DNA of 64,000 nt from Bradyrhizobiaceae bacterium (GCA_020544565.1 CP078014.1:3474016-3538015); one strand, 5' to 3'. Shown: positions 26,982 to 34,205, counted from the first letter of the stretch. Numbers and translations: made by a program. The notes: generated by a model not told the origin, from the sequence alone.

Positions 26982-27014
26982 AAAGCCCGGCGGCGAAAGC
27001 CGCCGGGCTTTTCC
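26982..27014 (+). terminator. Terminator after ssb
   Basis: AAAGCCCGGCGGC and GCCGCCGGGCTTTT form a 13-base stem with the stable GAAA loop, ending in TTTT, 15 bases after the ssb stop. Confidence 0.85.
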
Positions 27015-27381
27015 ATGTTCGCGTCGGATCGCGGCTGCCACGCGCTTCCCTTTCTGGCCATGGGCGCCGAAGTCCCATCCGGCTCAGGCGAAAAACCGCG
27101 CCCGACTCCATTCCCACCATTTCGGCTGCGGACATGCAGCGGCGCCCCATCTCGACGGCGTCGCAACGTCAGGGTGAAGGCAGGGCCACGGCAGCGCCCA
27201 ACGCGAGGATTTCCGCTCCGGTCGGCGGGCACCATCCCCGTTCTTTGAGGCTGACCCTGGTTTCAATCCCGGCCTCGTGGGGTCAACCCTCATGGGGTCC
27301 GCTACGCGAAGCGTGCGGTCAGGTCGGCTTTGCCTCTCTGATGACCCCGGCCGCGACCGAAACACCTCGGGCGCCTGTCGA

Positions 27382-27398
27382 GCGGGGATGGTCCCCGC
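27382..27398 (+). promoter_or_regulatory. Leader hairpin with ATGG loop before the 54-residue gene
   Basis: GCGGGGA and TCCCCGC pair around TGG. Outside it CCTGTC (27374) can pair with GACAGG (27404), which would hide part of the CAGGAG ribosome site. The inner hairpin ends 21 bases before the start at 27420. Confidence 0.55.
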
Positions 27399-27419
27399 CT
27401 CCAGACAGGAGCTACGAAA

Positions 27420-27584
27420 ATGTCCCTCGCAGACGCTCACGCCTTCGCCTTCAGCCTCGCCGCCACCCTGATGGTCACGATCATCATCTACCGCGCCGGC
27501 GACGGCACCATGAGCGTCATGCCCGCCGCCGAATATGATGGGGATGCCGACACCATCGTCGGCGAGATCGATCCGTTCGCCTGA
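27420..27584 (+). CDS. 54-residue ICE protein with one membrane segment
   Basis: This small gene has a good ribosome site (CAGGAG, 8 bases before ATG). The product has a hydrophobic helix over residues 8-24 (AFAFSLAATLMVTIIIY) and an acidic C-terminal tail ending EIDPFA. It lies between ssb and the regulatory cassette. The function is unknown. The strong ribosome site and leader hairpin argue that it is a real gene. Confidence 0.55.
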   Translation: MSLADAHAFAFSLAATLMVTIIIYRAGDGTMSVMPAAEYDGDADTIVGEIDPFA

Positions 27585-27700
27585 GCCGGATGGGGCTTCG
27601 GCCCCGCCTTCGGCATGGCGGCACGACCGAATCAGTCGTCGGCCGACTACTCTCGTCGCAGCGCTTCGAGGTGACTTTCGGCTGGATGGAGGCGCCAAGA

Positions 27701-27717
27701 ACGACTATTATAGTCGT
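27701..27717. promoter_or_regulatory. Palindromic operator before the XRE regulator
   Basis: ACGACTAT and ATAGTCGT flank a single T as a perfect 8-1-8 dyad. The centre also gives TATTAT/TATAGT, usable as a -10 box, so binding would block the promoter of the gene at 27760. Confidence 0.65.
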
Positions 27718-27749
27718 AGTTCTGGCAGGTGCGTTCGCGTCGGTGGGAG

Positions 27750-27767
27750 GTGATCATGCATGATCAC
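27750..27767. promoter_or_regulatory. Perfect palindrome across the XRE start codon
   Basis: GTGATCATG is followed by its exact reverse complement CATGATCAC, overlapping the ATG at 27760 and adjoining the GGGAGG ribosome site. It could be a second operator or a stem in the mRNA that hides the start. Confidence 0.5.
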
Positions 27768-28014
27768 TTCCCGACAATCGCGGGCCGCACGCGCGTTGCT
27801 GGGTTGGACGCAGGAGACGCTCGCTGACAAGGCCCGCATATCGCTGACCGCGTTGAAACGCCTCGAATCCGAAAGCGACCTCGAGGTTTACGAAACGACG
27901 CGCGATCAGGTGCGCAGGGCCTTTGAAGCGGCAGGGATCGTTCTGCTCTCCACCGACAAAGGGCAAGGGGTTCTGCTGCATCATGACACGTCTAACCGCC
28001 AGGCCCATCGATAG
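27760..28014 (+). CDS. XRE-type regulator, QseC-like by position
   Basis: This 84-residue protein is mostly an XRE helix-turn-helix (RAARALLGWTQETLADKARISLTALKRLE, about residues 6-37). A GI-LLSTDKGQGVLL end resembles short regulators of the cI/QseC kind. It has a strong ribosome site and two palindromes at its promoter and start. In ICEMlSym a similar small regulator, QseC, controls the antiactivator QseM. Here a DUF2285 gene follows, so the pair may be equivalent. In ICEMlSym the two are divergent, whereas here they run in one direction. Confidence 0.8.
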   Translation: MITSRQSRAARALLGWTQETLADKARISLTALKRLESESDLEVYETTRDQVRRAFEAAGIVLLSTDKGQGVLLHHDTSNRQAHR

Positions 28015-28104
28015 TCGTTCCGCGCCATCGGGCCATGCACCATCATTCCAAGATGCACGCACCGGGCGATGGTTAAAATATCGTAACCATGCCAATGTCC
28101 GGCG

Positions 28105-28380
28105 ATGACGGAACCATCGACATTCGCGTTCCTGGATGAGCCGCCGATAAGTCGGCGGCTCACCAGCTATGACCGCGAGCATATGGTTCTCTATTTGCGG
28201 CTACTCGATGCGGCGCGTGACGGCGCCGATTGGCAGGAAGCCGTTCAAATCCTGTTCGGCCTCGATCCACAAAGCAATCCGCATCGCTGTCGTCGGATCC
28301 ACGACACTCACCTTGCGCGTGCCCGTTGGATGACCGAGCACGGTTATCGCGAGTTGGTGCGCGAAAGTCAGTGTCACTGA
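28105..28380 (+). CDS. Small DUF2285-related protein, QseM-like by position
   Basis: This 91-residue protein contains LTSYDREHMVLYLRLLDAARDGADWQEAVQILFG and a C-terminal RARWMTEHGYRELVR. This is the same plan as the DUF2285 domain of the FseA-like gene 300 bases downstream. In ICEMlSym the antiactivator QseM is a short DUF2285-related protein that binds TraR and FseA. This gene may have that role. That is inference from position and fold family, and TraR is not in the window. Confidence 0.65.
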   Translation: MTEPSTFAFLDEPPISRRLTSYDREHMVLYLRLLDAARDGADWQEAVQILFGLDPQSNPHRCRRIHDTHLARARWMTEHGYRELVRESQCH

Positions 28381-28385
28381 TCCAC

Positions 28386-28406
28386 GCGATGCCGCTGCGG
28401 CATCGC
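28386..28406 (+). terminator. Strong hairpin after the DUF2285-like gene
   Basis: GCGATGCCG and CGGCATCGC form a perfect 9-base stem with a CTG loop, 5 bases after the stop. A C-run rather than a T-run follows, so it may slow polymerase or protect RNA rather than terminate fully. Confidence 0.5.
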
Positions 28407-28457
28407 CCCCGCCAAACTTCGCGGCTTCAGCATCACAATCGTTCCGGGAATGCTGGC

Positions 28458-28479
28458 TCCTCCGCAAATTGACGGAGGA
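28458..28479 (+). promoter_or_regulatory. Hairpin hiding the ribosome site of fseA
   Basis: TCCTCCG and CGGAGGA pair around an 8-base loop. The 3' arm is the Shine-Dalgarno sequence for the ATG at 28490, so folding would limit translation of the activator. Confidence 0.5.
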
Positions 28480-28489
28480 AGGACTGACC

Positions 28490-28693
28490 ATGGTACCGGA
28501 CGCTTCAGGATGGCGCTCCTCGGCGCTCTACCTCCACGTTGACGGGCTTGCTGCCTCTGACATCGCTTGGGAATGGCTCCGTCGCAACGAAACGTATGAT
28601 CATGATTTCGATGCGTACTCGCGCAACAAGGAAAATCCTCAATCGCTGACCGACAGGATTCGGCAGCGTTGGGGACTGCGATTTCCCGCTTGA
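28490..28693 (+). CDS. FseA-like excision activator, upstream frame (Msi172-like, DUF6499)
   Basis: This 67-codon frame reads VPDASGWRSSALYLHVDGL then DIAWEWLRRNETYDHDF. This is the transcriptional-regulator-like domain (DUF6499) of Msi172 in ICEMlSym. It ends in the motif RQRWGLRFPA with TGA at 28691. In ICEMlSymR7A a +1 slip of tRNA-Phe from UUU to UUC in the same motif fuses this frame to the next and makes the excision activator FseA. Here TTTC at 28682-28685 allows the same slip. The fused product would have 269 residues. GGAGG lies 7 bases before the start. Confidence 0.8.
   Translation: MVPDASGWRSSALYLHVDGLAASDIAWEWLRRNETYDHDFDAYSRNKENPQSLTDRIRQRWGLRFPA
28682..28693 (+). promoter_or_regulatory. 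+1 programmed ribosomal frameshift site
   Basis: In frame zero the ribosome reads CGA TTT CCC GCT TGA. A +1 slip on TTT to TTC gives TTC CCG CTT GAT and enters the downstream frame. The Phe codon is number 65 and the stop lies three codons later. This matches the experimentally shown site of ICEMlSymR7A in kind and position. Confidence 0.75.
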
Positions 28694-29300
28694 TCCGCAG
28701 CAAGCTCCTCCCAAGGCGCAGGTGTTCTGGCTTCCGCATGCCGACACCAGCACAGTCGTGCTGGCGGCGGCTCCTCCGATCTTCTCTTTGGATCGCGATG
28801 TACGAGCCGCATTCGATATCGCTCAATCGATCGAACAGGGTGGCGAAACGCTCCTCCTCTACGAGCTGAGCAAGAATCAGCACCTCCAGCTCATCCTGCC
28901 CGCCGGCCATTCGCCTGCGGTTCCTTTGGTTGCCATGGTTCCGATCGGTCTGGAAGGATTTGATCGGGTAGAGTCCATTTACCGCCTTCTTGCATCGCTC
29001 TACGGCCGCGCTGTGCCGCCGGACACGCGCCTCACGCGGCAGAAACGCAGACGGATGCGCCATATGCTGCAAGCGTTCGACGGGTTCCGGGATGGCGCCA
29101 CCCAACAGGAGATCGCCCGGATCATCTTCCGTCTTCCGCGGATGAAGCGGGATGACTGGCAGATATCCTCGGTTCGCCATACCGTCATGGCTTTGCTTCG
29201 CGATGCCCACGCGATGGCTGCTGGAGGCTATCGAACGCTGCTGCGCCACCGGCGATCCCAGGGTTCGCGAACCAGGCGAACCGAAAACGATCAACAATGA
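28686..29300 (+). CDS. FseA-like excision activator, downstream frame (Msi171-like, DUF2285)
   Basis: The second frame of the FseA-like protein is entered by the +1 slip. Without the slip only a start at 28722 is possible, and it has no ribosome site. Residues include QVFWLPHADTSTVVLAA and a C-terminal DUF2285 domain (FDGFRDGATQQEIARIIF, then VRHTVMALLRDAHAMAAGGYRTLLRHR). In ICEMlSym, FseA activates the excisionase gene rdfS. A small excisionase-like gene follows here too. The frame ends in TAA-type stop TGA at 29298-29300 with no decay, which argues for function rather than a pseudogene. Confidence 0.78.
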   Translation, partial: PLDPQQAPPKAQVFWLPHADTSTVVLAAAPPIFSLDRDVRAAFDIAQSIEQGGETLLLYELSKNQHLQLILPAGHSPAVPLVAMVPIGLEGFDRVESIYRLLASLYGRAVPPDTRLTRQKRRRMRHMLQAFDGFRDGATQQEIARIIFRLPRMKRDDWQISSVRHTVMALLRDAHAMAAGGYRTLLRHRRSQGSRTRRTENDQQ

Positions 29301-29590
29301 AGTCACAACGTCGCCGTTGCATGATCGTAGGACTCCTGCGGATGCGTTGCCCGCTTCTCGCGAACCGCTGACGTACAAGGCCGACAGCGAAACGCTTCTC
29401 ACAAAATTCCTCCCATCCGCCGCGAACACGTCTTTGCTGTCCACCCGCCCCGGGGGACTCGGCGGACGTGATGTGGGATTTCAGGTCCCCCTAAAATCCC
29501 ACTCCATCTCACCTGTTTCGCTTCGCCATCGTGGTCTTCGCCCGCCGCTGATTTCCAGCGGCTCACGTGAACACCACGAAAGGCCGATCC
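29301..29590. other. Intergenic region upstream of the excisionase gene
   Basis: The 290 bases have no supported gene. GCCGCTG (29544) and CAGCGGC (29556) form a 7-base stem before the start. This is where an FseA-type activator should bind to switch on rdfS, but no obvious repeat pair stands out. Confidence 0.4.
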
Positions 29591-29872
29591 ATGCGACCCG
29601 AACTCGCCGTTCTCCCGCCGCGCTTTCTGCGCACCAAGGAAGCCGCCGAATTCCTCGGCCTGTCCGCCCGGACACTGGAAAAGCACCGGACCTACGGAAC
29701 CGGCCCGGCCTACCGAAAGCTCGGCGGCCGCGTCGTCTATGCCATCGACGATCTCGAAGCCTGGGCCGATCGCGGCGCCGTCACCTCGACCTCCGATCCC
29801 CGCGGATCGGTTCTTCCCGCCAAGCGCCAGTCGCCGACGTCGCCGGCGCGCGCAGGACGATACGCACGCTGA
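29591..29872 (+). CDS. AlpA/MerR-type helix-turn-helix protein, RdfS-like excisionase
   Basis: This 93-residue protein has a helix-turn-helix of the HTH_17 kind (FLRTKEAAEFLGLSARTLEKHR, about residues 12-33) and the wing YRKLGGRVVYAIDDLEAWAD. A basic tail follows. This is the form of recombination directionality factors such as RdfS, which bend DNA at the attachment site and turn the integrase toward excision. Its place just after the FseA-like gene matches ICEMlSym. A start at GTG 29567 is also possible. Confidence 0.8.
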   Translation: MRPELAVLPPRFLRTKEAAEFLGLSARTLEKHRTYGTGPAYRKLGGRVVYAIDDLEAWADRGAVTSTSDPRGSVLPAKRQSPTSPARAGRYAR

Positions 29873-29890
29873 CGGCGCACGATTTCCCGA

Positions 29891-30778
29891 ATGGCGGCGC
29901 GGCATCAGTCCTCTTCGGAGCGCGGACAGCTCAATCTGTTCCGGGCGCTCCCCGGCGATTTCGCGCCACGAGACGCGCAGGATCTCATGGCCTATCCGTT
30001 CTTCTCCCTCGCCAAGTCGAAACGCATCGCACCCATCGATTTCAAGGCAGGCGATGTGACCATCCGTGTCGAGGCCGTGCCCGATCACGGCATGGCGACC
30101 ATCTGGGATGCCGACATCCTGATCTGGGCCGCGAGCCAGATCGTTGAGGCGCGCGACGCGGGCTTGCGCACTTCCCGGCTCATGGCGACGACGCCCTATG
30201 AGATTCTCACCTTCGTCGGCCGCGGTGTATCGCTGCGCGATTACCAGCGCCTGAAGGCCGCGCTCGACCGGCTCCAATCCACCACCGTCGCGACCTCGAT
30301 CCGCCAACCGGCGGAAGGCCGTCGGCATCGCTTCTCGTGGATCAACGAGTGGCAGGAGCGAACCGATCGCGACGGTCGCCCTGTCGGCGTCGAGCTGATC
30401 CTGCCGGACTGGTTCTATCGCGCCGTTCTCGATGACGCGCTCGTTCTCACCATCGACCGCGCCTATTTCGATCTGACCGGCGGGCTCGAACGCTGGCTCT
30501 ACCGCGTCGTGCGTAAACACGGCGGCCGCCAGTCCTTCGGCTGGAGCTTCGACTTCGCCCACCTGCACCGGAAATCCGGCAGCCTCTCGCCGCTGAAGCA
30601 TTTCGCCTACGACCTGCGCGACATCATCCGCCGCCAGCCCCTGCCTGGCTACCGGCTCGCCATCACACAGCAGGTGGGTGGTCCCGAACTGCTCACCTTC
30701 GTCGCAACCGATCCAACCTTTTTCACCCCGCCGCGCCCGCGACGGAAGCCGTCAACGCGCTTTGGGGACAAGCTGTGA
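29891..30778 (+). CDS. repA: Replication initiator protein A (RepA)
   Basis: This 295-residue protein of the RepA family of plasmid and ICE replication initiators has MAYPFFSLAKSKRIAPIDF near the N-terminus. Winged-helix segments follow (LRDYQRLKAALDRLQSTTVATSIR and LERWLYRVVRKHGG). It begins 18 bases after the excisionase gene. Three iteron-like repeats lie just after its stop. This supports a role in replication of the excised circular form, as described for several ICEs. Confidence 0.85.
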   Translation: MAARHQSSSERGQLNLFRALPGDFAPRDAQDLMAYPFFSLAKSKRIAPIDFKAGDVTIRVEAVPDHGMATIWDADILIWAASQIVEARDAGLRTSRLMATTPYEILTFVGRGVSLRDYQRLKAALDRLQSTTVATSIRQPAEGRRHRFSWINEWQERTDRDGRPVGVELILPDWFYRAVLDDALVLTIDRAYFDLTGGLERWLYRVVRKHGGRQSFGWSFDFAHLHRKSGSLSPLKHFAYDLRDIIRRQPLPGYRLAITQQVGGPELLTFVATDPTFFTPPRPRRKPSTRFGDKL

Positions 30779-30785
30779 ATTCACT

Positions 30786-30848
30786 CGTGCTATCGGGGAC
30801 CGCCCCTATCGTGCCATCAGGGACCCGATCCTCGTGCTATCGGGGACC
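30786..30848. repeat. Three iteron-like direct repeats downstream of repA
   Basis: CGTGCTATCGGGGACC occurs at 30786-30801 and 30833-30848, and CGTGCCATCAGGGACC, with two changes, at 30810-30825. Spacings are 24 and 23 bases, about two helical turns, so all copies face one side of the DNA. They begin 8 bases after the repA stop. AT-rich DNA lies to the right (30880-31040). This is a good candidate for the RepA-bound origin. Confidence 0.7.
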
Positions 30849-31088
30849 GGAATCGACGATTCATCGCCGAGATTCAAAGGCTTGCGACGGCCGTAACTTC
30901 TCTAACCTAGATTCCTTCGGAATCTTTCTAACGCCCCCGCACTTTTGCACGCCTGCGGATAACCTCCGCAACGATGGCGCAAAGGCTGGAAACGGCTGGC
31001 AATCCGCCGCTGTTTTGCTCCTTAAATCGGAGACTCGTTTTCCTTTAATCGTGAACTGGCTCTGCCGGTTCACGGTCGGAGGCGCGCC

Positions 31089-31742
31089 ATGATCGTGGCG
31101 CTCCTCAATCAAAAAGGTGGTGTCGGCAAGACGACACTCGCGCTGCATCTCGCAGGCGAATGGGCCGGCAAGGGGAAGCGGGTCACGCTGATCGACGCGG
31201 ACCCGCAGGGCTCGGCTCTCGACTGGTCGCAACAACGCGCCCGTGAACGCTCGCCGCGTCTGTTCGGTGTCGTGGGCCTGGCGCGCGACACCCTTCATCG
31301 TGAGGCGCCCGAGTTGGCGCGCGACGTCGATCATGTCGTGATCGACGGTCCGCCGCGTGTCGCCGGCCTCATGCGTTCGGCGCTGCTCGCAGCCGATCTC
31401 GTGCTGATCCCGGTGCAGCCGTCTCCGCTCGACGGTTGGGCCTCGGCGGAGATGCTCGCGCTTCTGAACGAAGCTCGCATTTATCGCCCCGGCCTTGCCG
31501 CGCGGTTTGTCCTCAACCGTTGCGGCGCGCGCACTGTCATCGCTCGCGAGACGGCCGAGACGCTGGCCGATCACGATCCGCCGGTGCTGCGCACGGCGAT
31601 CGGGCAGCGCGTCATCTACGCCGACGCCGCGCAGTCGGGCCGGCTCGCCTTCGAGATCGATGACGACGGTCCCGCCGCGCGCGAGATCGCCGCGCTCGCC
31701 AGCGAGATCGAGCAACTTCGCATCGGGAGGATCGCATCATGA
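31089..31742 (+). CDS. parA: ParA family partition ATPase
   Basis: This 217-residue protein has the deviant Walker A KGGVGKTT at residues 9-16, the DADPQGSALDW motif A' and VVIDGPP as Walker B. It lacks an N-terminal helix-turn-helix, so it is of the short ParA/MinD kind used on small plasmids and ICEs. It would keep the circular form stable. It overlaps the next gene by 4 bases (ATGA). Confidence 0.9.
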   Translation: MIVALLNQKGGVGKTTLALHLAGEWAGKGKRVTLIDADPQGSALDWSQQRARERSPRLFGVVGLARDTLHREAPELARDVDHVVIDGPPRVAGLMRSALLAADLVLIPVQPSPLDGWASAEMLALLNEARIYRPGLAARFVLNRCGARTVIARETAETLADHDPPVLRTAIGQRVIYADAAQSGRLAFEIDDDGPAAREIAALASEIEQLRIGRIAS

Positions 31743-32482
31743 CGATCCTCACCGGCGATTGCCGCGACCTTATGCCGGCGCACGGCCCGTTCGATCTGAT
31801 CCTCGCCAATCCGCCCTATGGCGATACGTCGCTCGCCTGGGACCGGCGGGTCGAAGGCTGGATCACGCGCGCTCGCGAGGCGCTGCACCCGACCGGCACG
31901 TTGTGGGTGTTTGGCTCGCTGCGATGCTTCATGGCGACCGCCAACCGCTTCGCCGACGCCGGCTTGCGCATCGCCCAGGAAATCGTCTGGGAGAAACAGA
32001 ACGGCTCCAGCTTCCATGCCGATCGCTTCAAGCGCGTGCATGAGTTGGCCGTCCAGTTCTATCCAACTGAGACGCCGTGGCGCGACATCTACAATGATGT
32101 GCAGACGACGCCCGATGCGACGGCGCGCACCGCGCGACGCAAGCAACGTCCGCCGCATACCGGCCAGATCGATGCCGGCCACTATCTCAGTTATGACGGC
32201 GGGCCAAGGCTCATGCGCTCCGTCATCTACGTGCGCAATTGTCATGGTCGCGCGATCCATCCGACCGAGAAACCGTCAGCGCTTCTCGAAATTCTGATCC
32301 GCACGAGCTGCCCCGCAGGCGGCCTGGTCGACGATTGGTTCGCCGGTTCCGGCGCGGCCGGTGAAGCCTGCCGGCTCAGCGGCCGTCGTTGTCTCGGCTG
32401 CGACATCGATGCCGTCATGGCTGAGCGCGCCCGCGCGCGCATCGCAACCCTGCTGCTGTTCCATGGTGGAGGCGCGGCATGA
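31739..32482 (+). CDS. DNA methyltransferase, beta class
   Basis: In this 247-residue protein the catalytic motif NPPY is near the N-terminus (24-27) and the SAM-binding motif FAGSGAAGEA near the C-terminus (residue 203 onward). This is the order of beta-class adenine-N6 or cytosine-N4 enzymes such as CcrM. HPTEKP (motif X) precedes it. No cognate restriction gene is nearby, so it is an orphan methylase. Its overlaps with parA and the RHH gene suggest a link to partition or to protection in new hosts. Confidence 0.88.
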   Translation: MTILTGDCRDLMPAHGPFDLILANPPYGDTSLAWDRRVEGWITRAREALHPTGTLWVFGSLRCFMATANRFADAGLRIAQEIVWEKQNGSSFHADRFKRVHELAVQFYPTETPWRDIYNDVQTTPDATARTARRKQRPPHTGQIDAGHYLSYDGGPRLMRSVIYVRNCHGRAIHPTEKPSALLEILIRTSCPAGGLVDDWFAGSGAAGEACRLSGRRCLGCDIDAVMAERARARIATLLLFHGGGAA

Positions 32483-32733
32483 CGGAGCGCGCCGACAAAC
32501 GCCGGTTTGTGTCCCGGCCGGGCAATCCCGAAAAATGGATCAGAGCGACTGAGCCGCAACCGACCGGCATTGCTGCCGACAATGCGTTCACCGCCCGCCT
32601 GACCATCGACATCACGCCTGAGCTGCGCGGTCGCATCAAGGTCGCGGCCTTTCGGCGCGGGATCACCGTTGCGGACATGCTGCGCGAACTGCTCGCGCGC
32701 GAATTTCCACCCATCGCGGGAGACCAGCCATGA
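32479..32733 (+). CDS. Ribbon-helix-helix protein, possibly the ParA partner
   Basis: In this 84-residue protein the N-terminus is basic and disordered. Residues about 45-80 form a ribbon-helix-helix (FTARLTIDITPELRGRIKVAAF, then GITVADMLRELLAREF). Small RHH proteins such as ParG act as centromere-binding partners of short ParA proteins. Position two genes after parA in a chain of ATGA overlaps fits this, but it could also be a plain regulator. Confidence 0.75.
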   Translation: MTERADKRRFVSRPGNPEKWIRATEPQPTGIAADNAFTARLTIDITPELRGRIKVAAFRRGITVADMLRELLAREFPPIAGDQP

Positions 32734-33248
32734 CCGGCAGAGCGGTCCATCGCGCGCATAGCCGTCCGCTGCCGGACGGGCCTGCGCCGTTCACGACATT
32801 GGTCGAACTGACCTTCCAGAAACAGAAGATCGAGCACTGGATCAGGTTCGGCCGCAAGAATTACGAACAGATCCTCGACCGTCGCCGCAGTATCGTCGGC
32901 TTCGCGCCGAACAGCATCTTCGCCTTCGTCCGCTGGGCGGCGGGCGAGTACGGCACGATCATCTCGCGCATCGACATCGTGCGCGCGGTGCGCCGCGGCG
33001 AGCCGTTCCAGACGCTGCCCTTCGTTCGTCCCGGCGGCGACATCCTGCTCAAGCTCGAAGGCTGGCGACAAGTCGAGCGCGTGCTGCAGGCGATCGACGC
33101 GATCGAGCGTCTCGGCATCGATCCCGCAGCGGTCTCGCCCGACCACTGGCGGCATGTTCACAACCGAATGACCGCCGGCCAGGAACCTCGCGCCTACACG
33201 CCAGACCAGCATCGCGCCTACCTGCTGCGCCGAAAGGTCGAGCCATGA
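32730..33248 (+). CDS. DUF2840 domain protein
   Basis: This 172-residue protein of the DUF2840 family contains LTFQKQKIEHWIRFGRK, FAFVRWAAGEYGTIISRIDIVRA and LPFVRPGGDILLKLEGW. The family is confined to conjugative elements of this kind and lies before traF. Its function is unknown. It is linked by 4-base overlaps to both neighbours, so it belongs to one translational chain from parA to traF. Confidence 0.82.
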   Translation: MTGRAVHRAHSRPLPDGPAPFTTLVELTFQKQKIEHWIRFGRKNYEQILDRRRSIVGFAPNSIFAFVRWAAGEYGTIISRIDIVRAVRRGEPFQTLPFVRPGGDILLKLEGWRQVERVLQAIDAIERLGIDPAAVSPDHWRHVHNRMTAGQEPRAYTPDQHRAYLLRRKVEP

Positions 33249-33790
33249 CGCGCTTTGGCTTGATTGTCACGACCGCGCTTGCGGCGATGGGCGTCGGCTA
33301 TCCCGGCCTCACGCCGATGCCGATCAAGCTGATCTGGAACGCATCGGCCAGCGCGCCGATCGGCTTCTACTCGATCGCCTTCGAGGGACCGTTCGAAGTT
33401 ACCGATCTGGTCGCCGTCGATGCACCGGAACCACTCGCCACCTTCCTCGCCGAACGCGGCTATCTGCCGAAGGGCGTGCCGCTGCTGAAGCGTATCCTCG
33501 CCGTGTCAGGGCAGACGGTTTGCCGCTCGAACCTCGCCATTACCGTCGATGGCGTCAATGTCGGCGTGGCGCGCGACCGCGATCGCGCTGGCCGCGATCT
33601 TCCAGTCTGGCAGGGCTGCCGCCGCATCGCGACCGGCGAAGTCTTTCTCATGAACTGGCAGGTCAACGACAGTCTCGACGGCCGCTATTTCGGCCTGACC
33701 TCCACCGACCAGATCATCGGCCGCGCCGTCCCGCTGTGGACCGACGAGGACGGCGACGGTCGCTTTCAATGGCGCGCCCCGACGCGCTGA
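33245..33790 (+). CDS. traF: TraF-type S26 signal peptidase for pilin maturation
   Basis: This 181-residue membrane-anchored serine protease has the Ser motif SAPIGFY with Ser36 and the general-base Lys82 in LLKRILAVSG, followed by NWQVNDSLDGRYFG. In RP4, TraF removes the C-terminal residues of the TrbC pilin and closes it into a ring. The trbC gene is present at 41066. A signal anchor covers residues 5-22. Confidence 0.88.
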   Translation: MTRFGLIVTTALAAMGVGYPGLTPMPIKLIWNASASAPIGFYSIAFEGPFEVTDLVAVDAPEPLATFLAERGYLPKGVPLLKRILAVSGQTVCRSNLAITVDGVNVGVARDRDRAGRDLPVWQGCRRIATGEVFLMNWQVNDSLDGRYFGLTSTDQIIGRAVPLWTDEDGDGRFQWRAPTR

Positions 33791-33857
33791 CCGCCTTTCC
33801 TTCGGCGGGAGCGGTGCTCGCCGATGGCTTTCCTAACACCACCGCATGGAGACCATC

Positions 33858-34205
33858 ATGCCGCAAATCGGACAGTTCACGCGCGAGGAATCCCGCATCA
33901 TCGGGCGCATCGAGACATTCACGCTTTTCCACGACATCGTCATCGTTCCGGCCGATCCGTCGGATGCGGAGAATGCGCCGGACTACCGCGTCCATGACCA
34001 CGATCCAGGCGCCCGGGACATCGGCCCGGAGATCGGCGCGGGCTGGAACCGCACCGGCGAGAAGGCCGGCGAATATATCGCGCTGGTGATCGACGATCCG
34101 GGGTTGGCGCAGCCGATCCGCGCCAACCTGTTCCGTGACGACGATGCCGGCAACACATGGTCGTTGCACTGGTCGCGTCAACGCGATCGCGGCGAGAAGG
34201 ATTGA
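33858..34205 (+). CDS. DUF736 domain protein
   Basis: This 115-residue protein begins PQIGQFTREESRIIGRIETF and contains DIGPEIGAGWNRTGEKAGEYIALVIDDP, the DUF736 pattern. The family is small, ICE-specific and of unknown function. The ATG at 33858 is taken rather than 33846 because family members begin at this Met and GGAG lies just upstream. It follows traF. Confidence 0.82.
   Translation: MPQIGQFTREESRIIGRIETFTLFHDIVIVPADPSDAENAPDYRVHDHDPGARDIGPEIGAGWNRTGEKAGEYIALVIDDPGLAQPIRANLFRDDDAGNTWSLHWSRQRDRGEKD

Noticed and set aside
28686..29300. Plain pseudogene by frameshift
   Set aside because: Neither frame has decayed, and the join lies exactly at the TTTC motif known for programmed +1 slippage in ICEMlSym, so a functional frameshift is the better reading.
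29152..30147. 331-codon plus-strand frame over the excisionase and repA starts
   Set aside because: It has Arg/Ser/Pro-rich shadow composition and overlaps two genes with clear families in other frames.
30786..30848. A short CRISPR array
   Set aside because: There are only three 16-base repeats with 7-8 base gaps, no spacers of proper length and no cas genes. Iterons beside repA explain them better.
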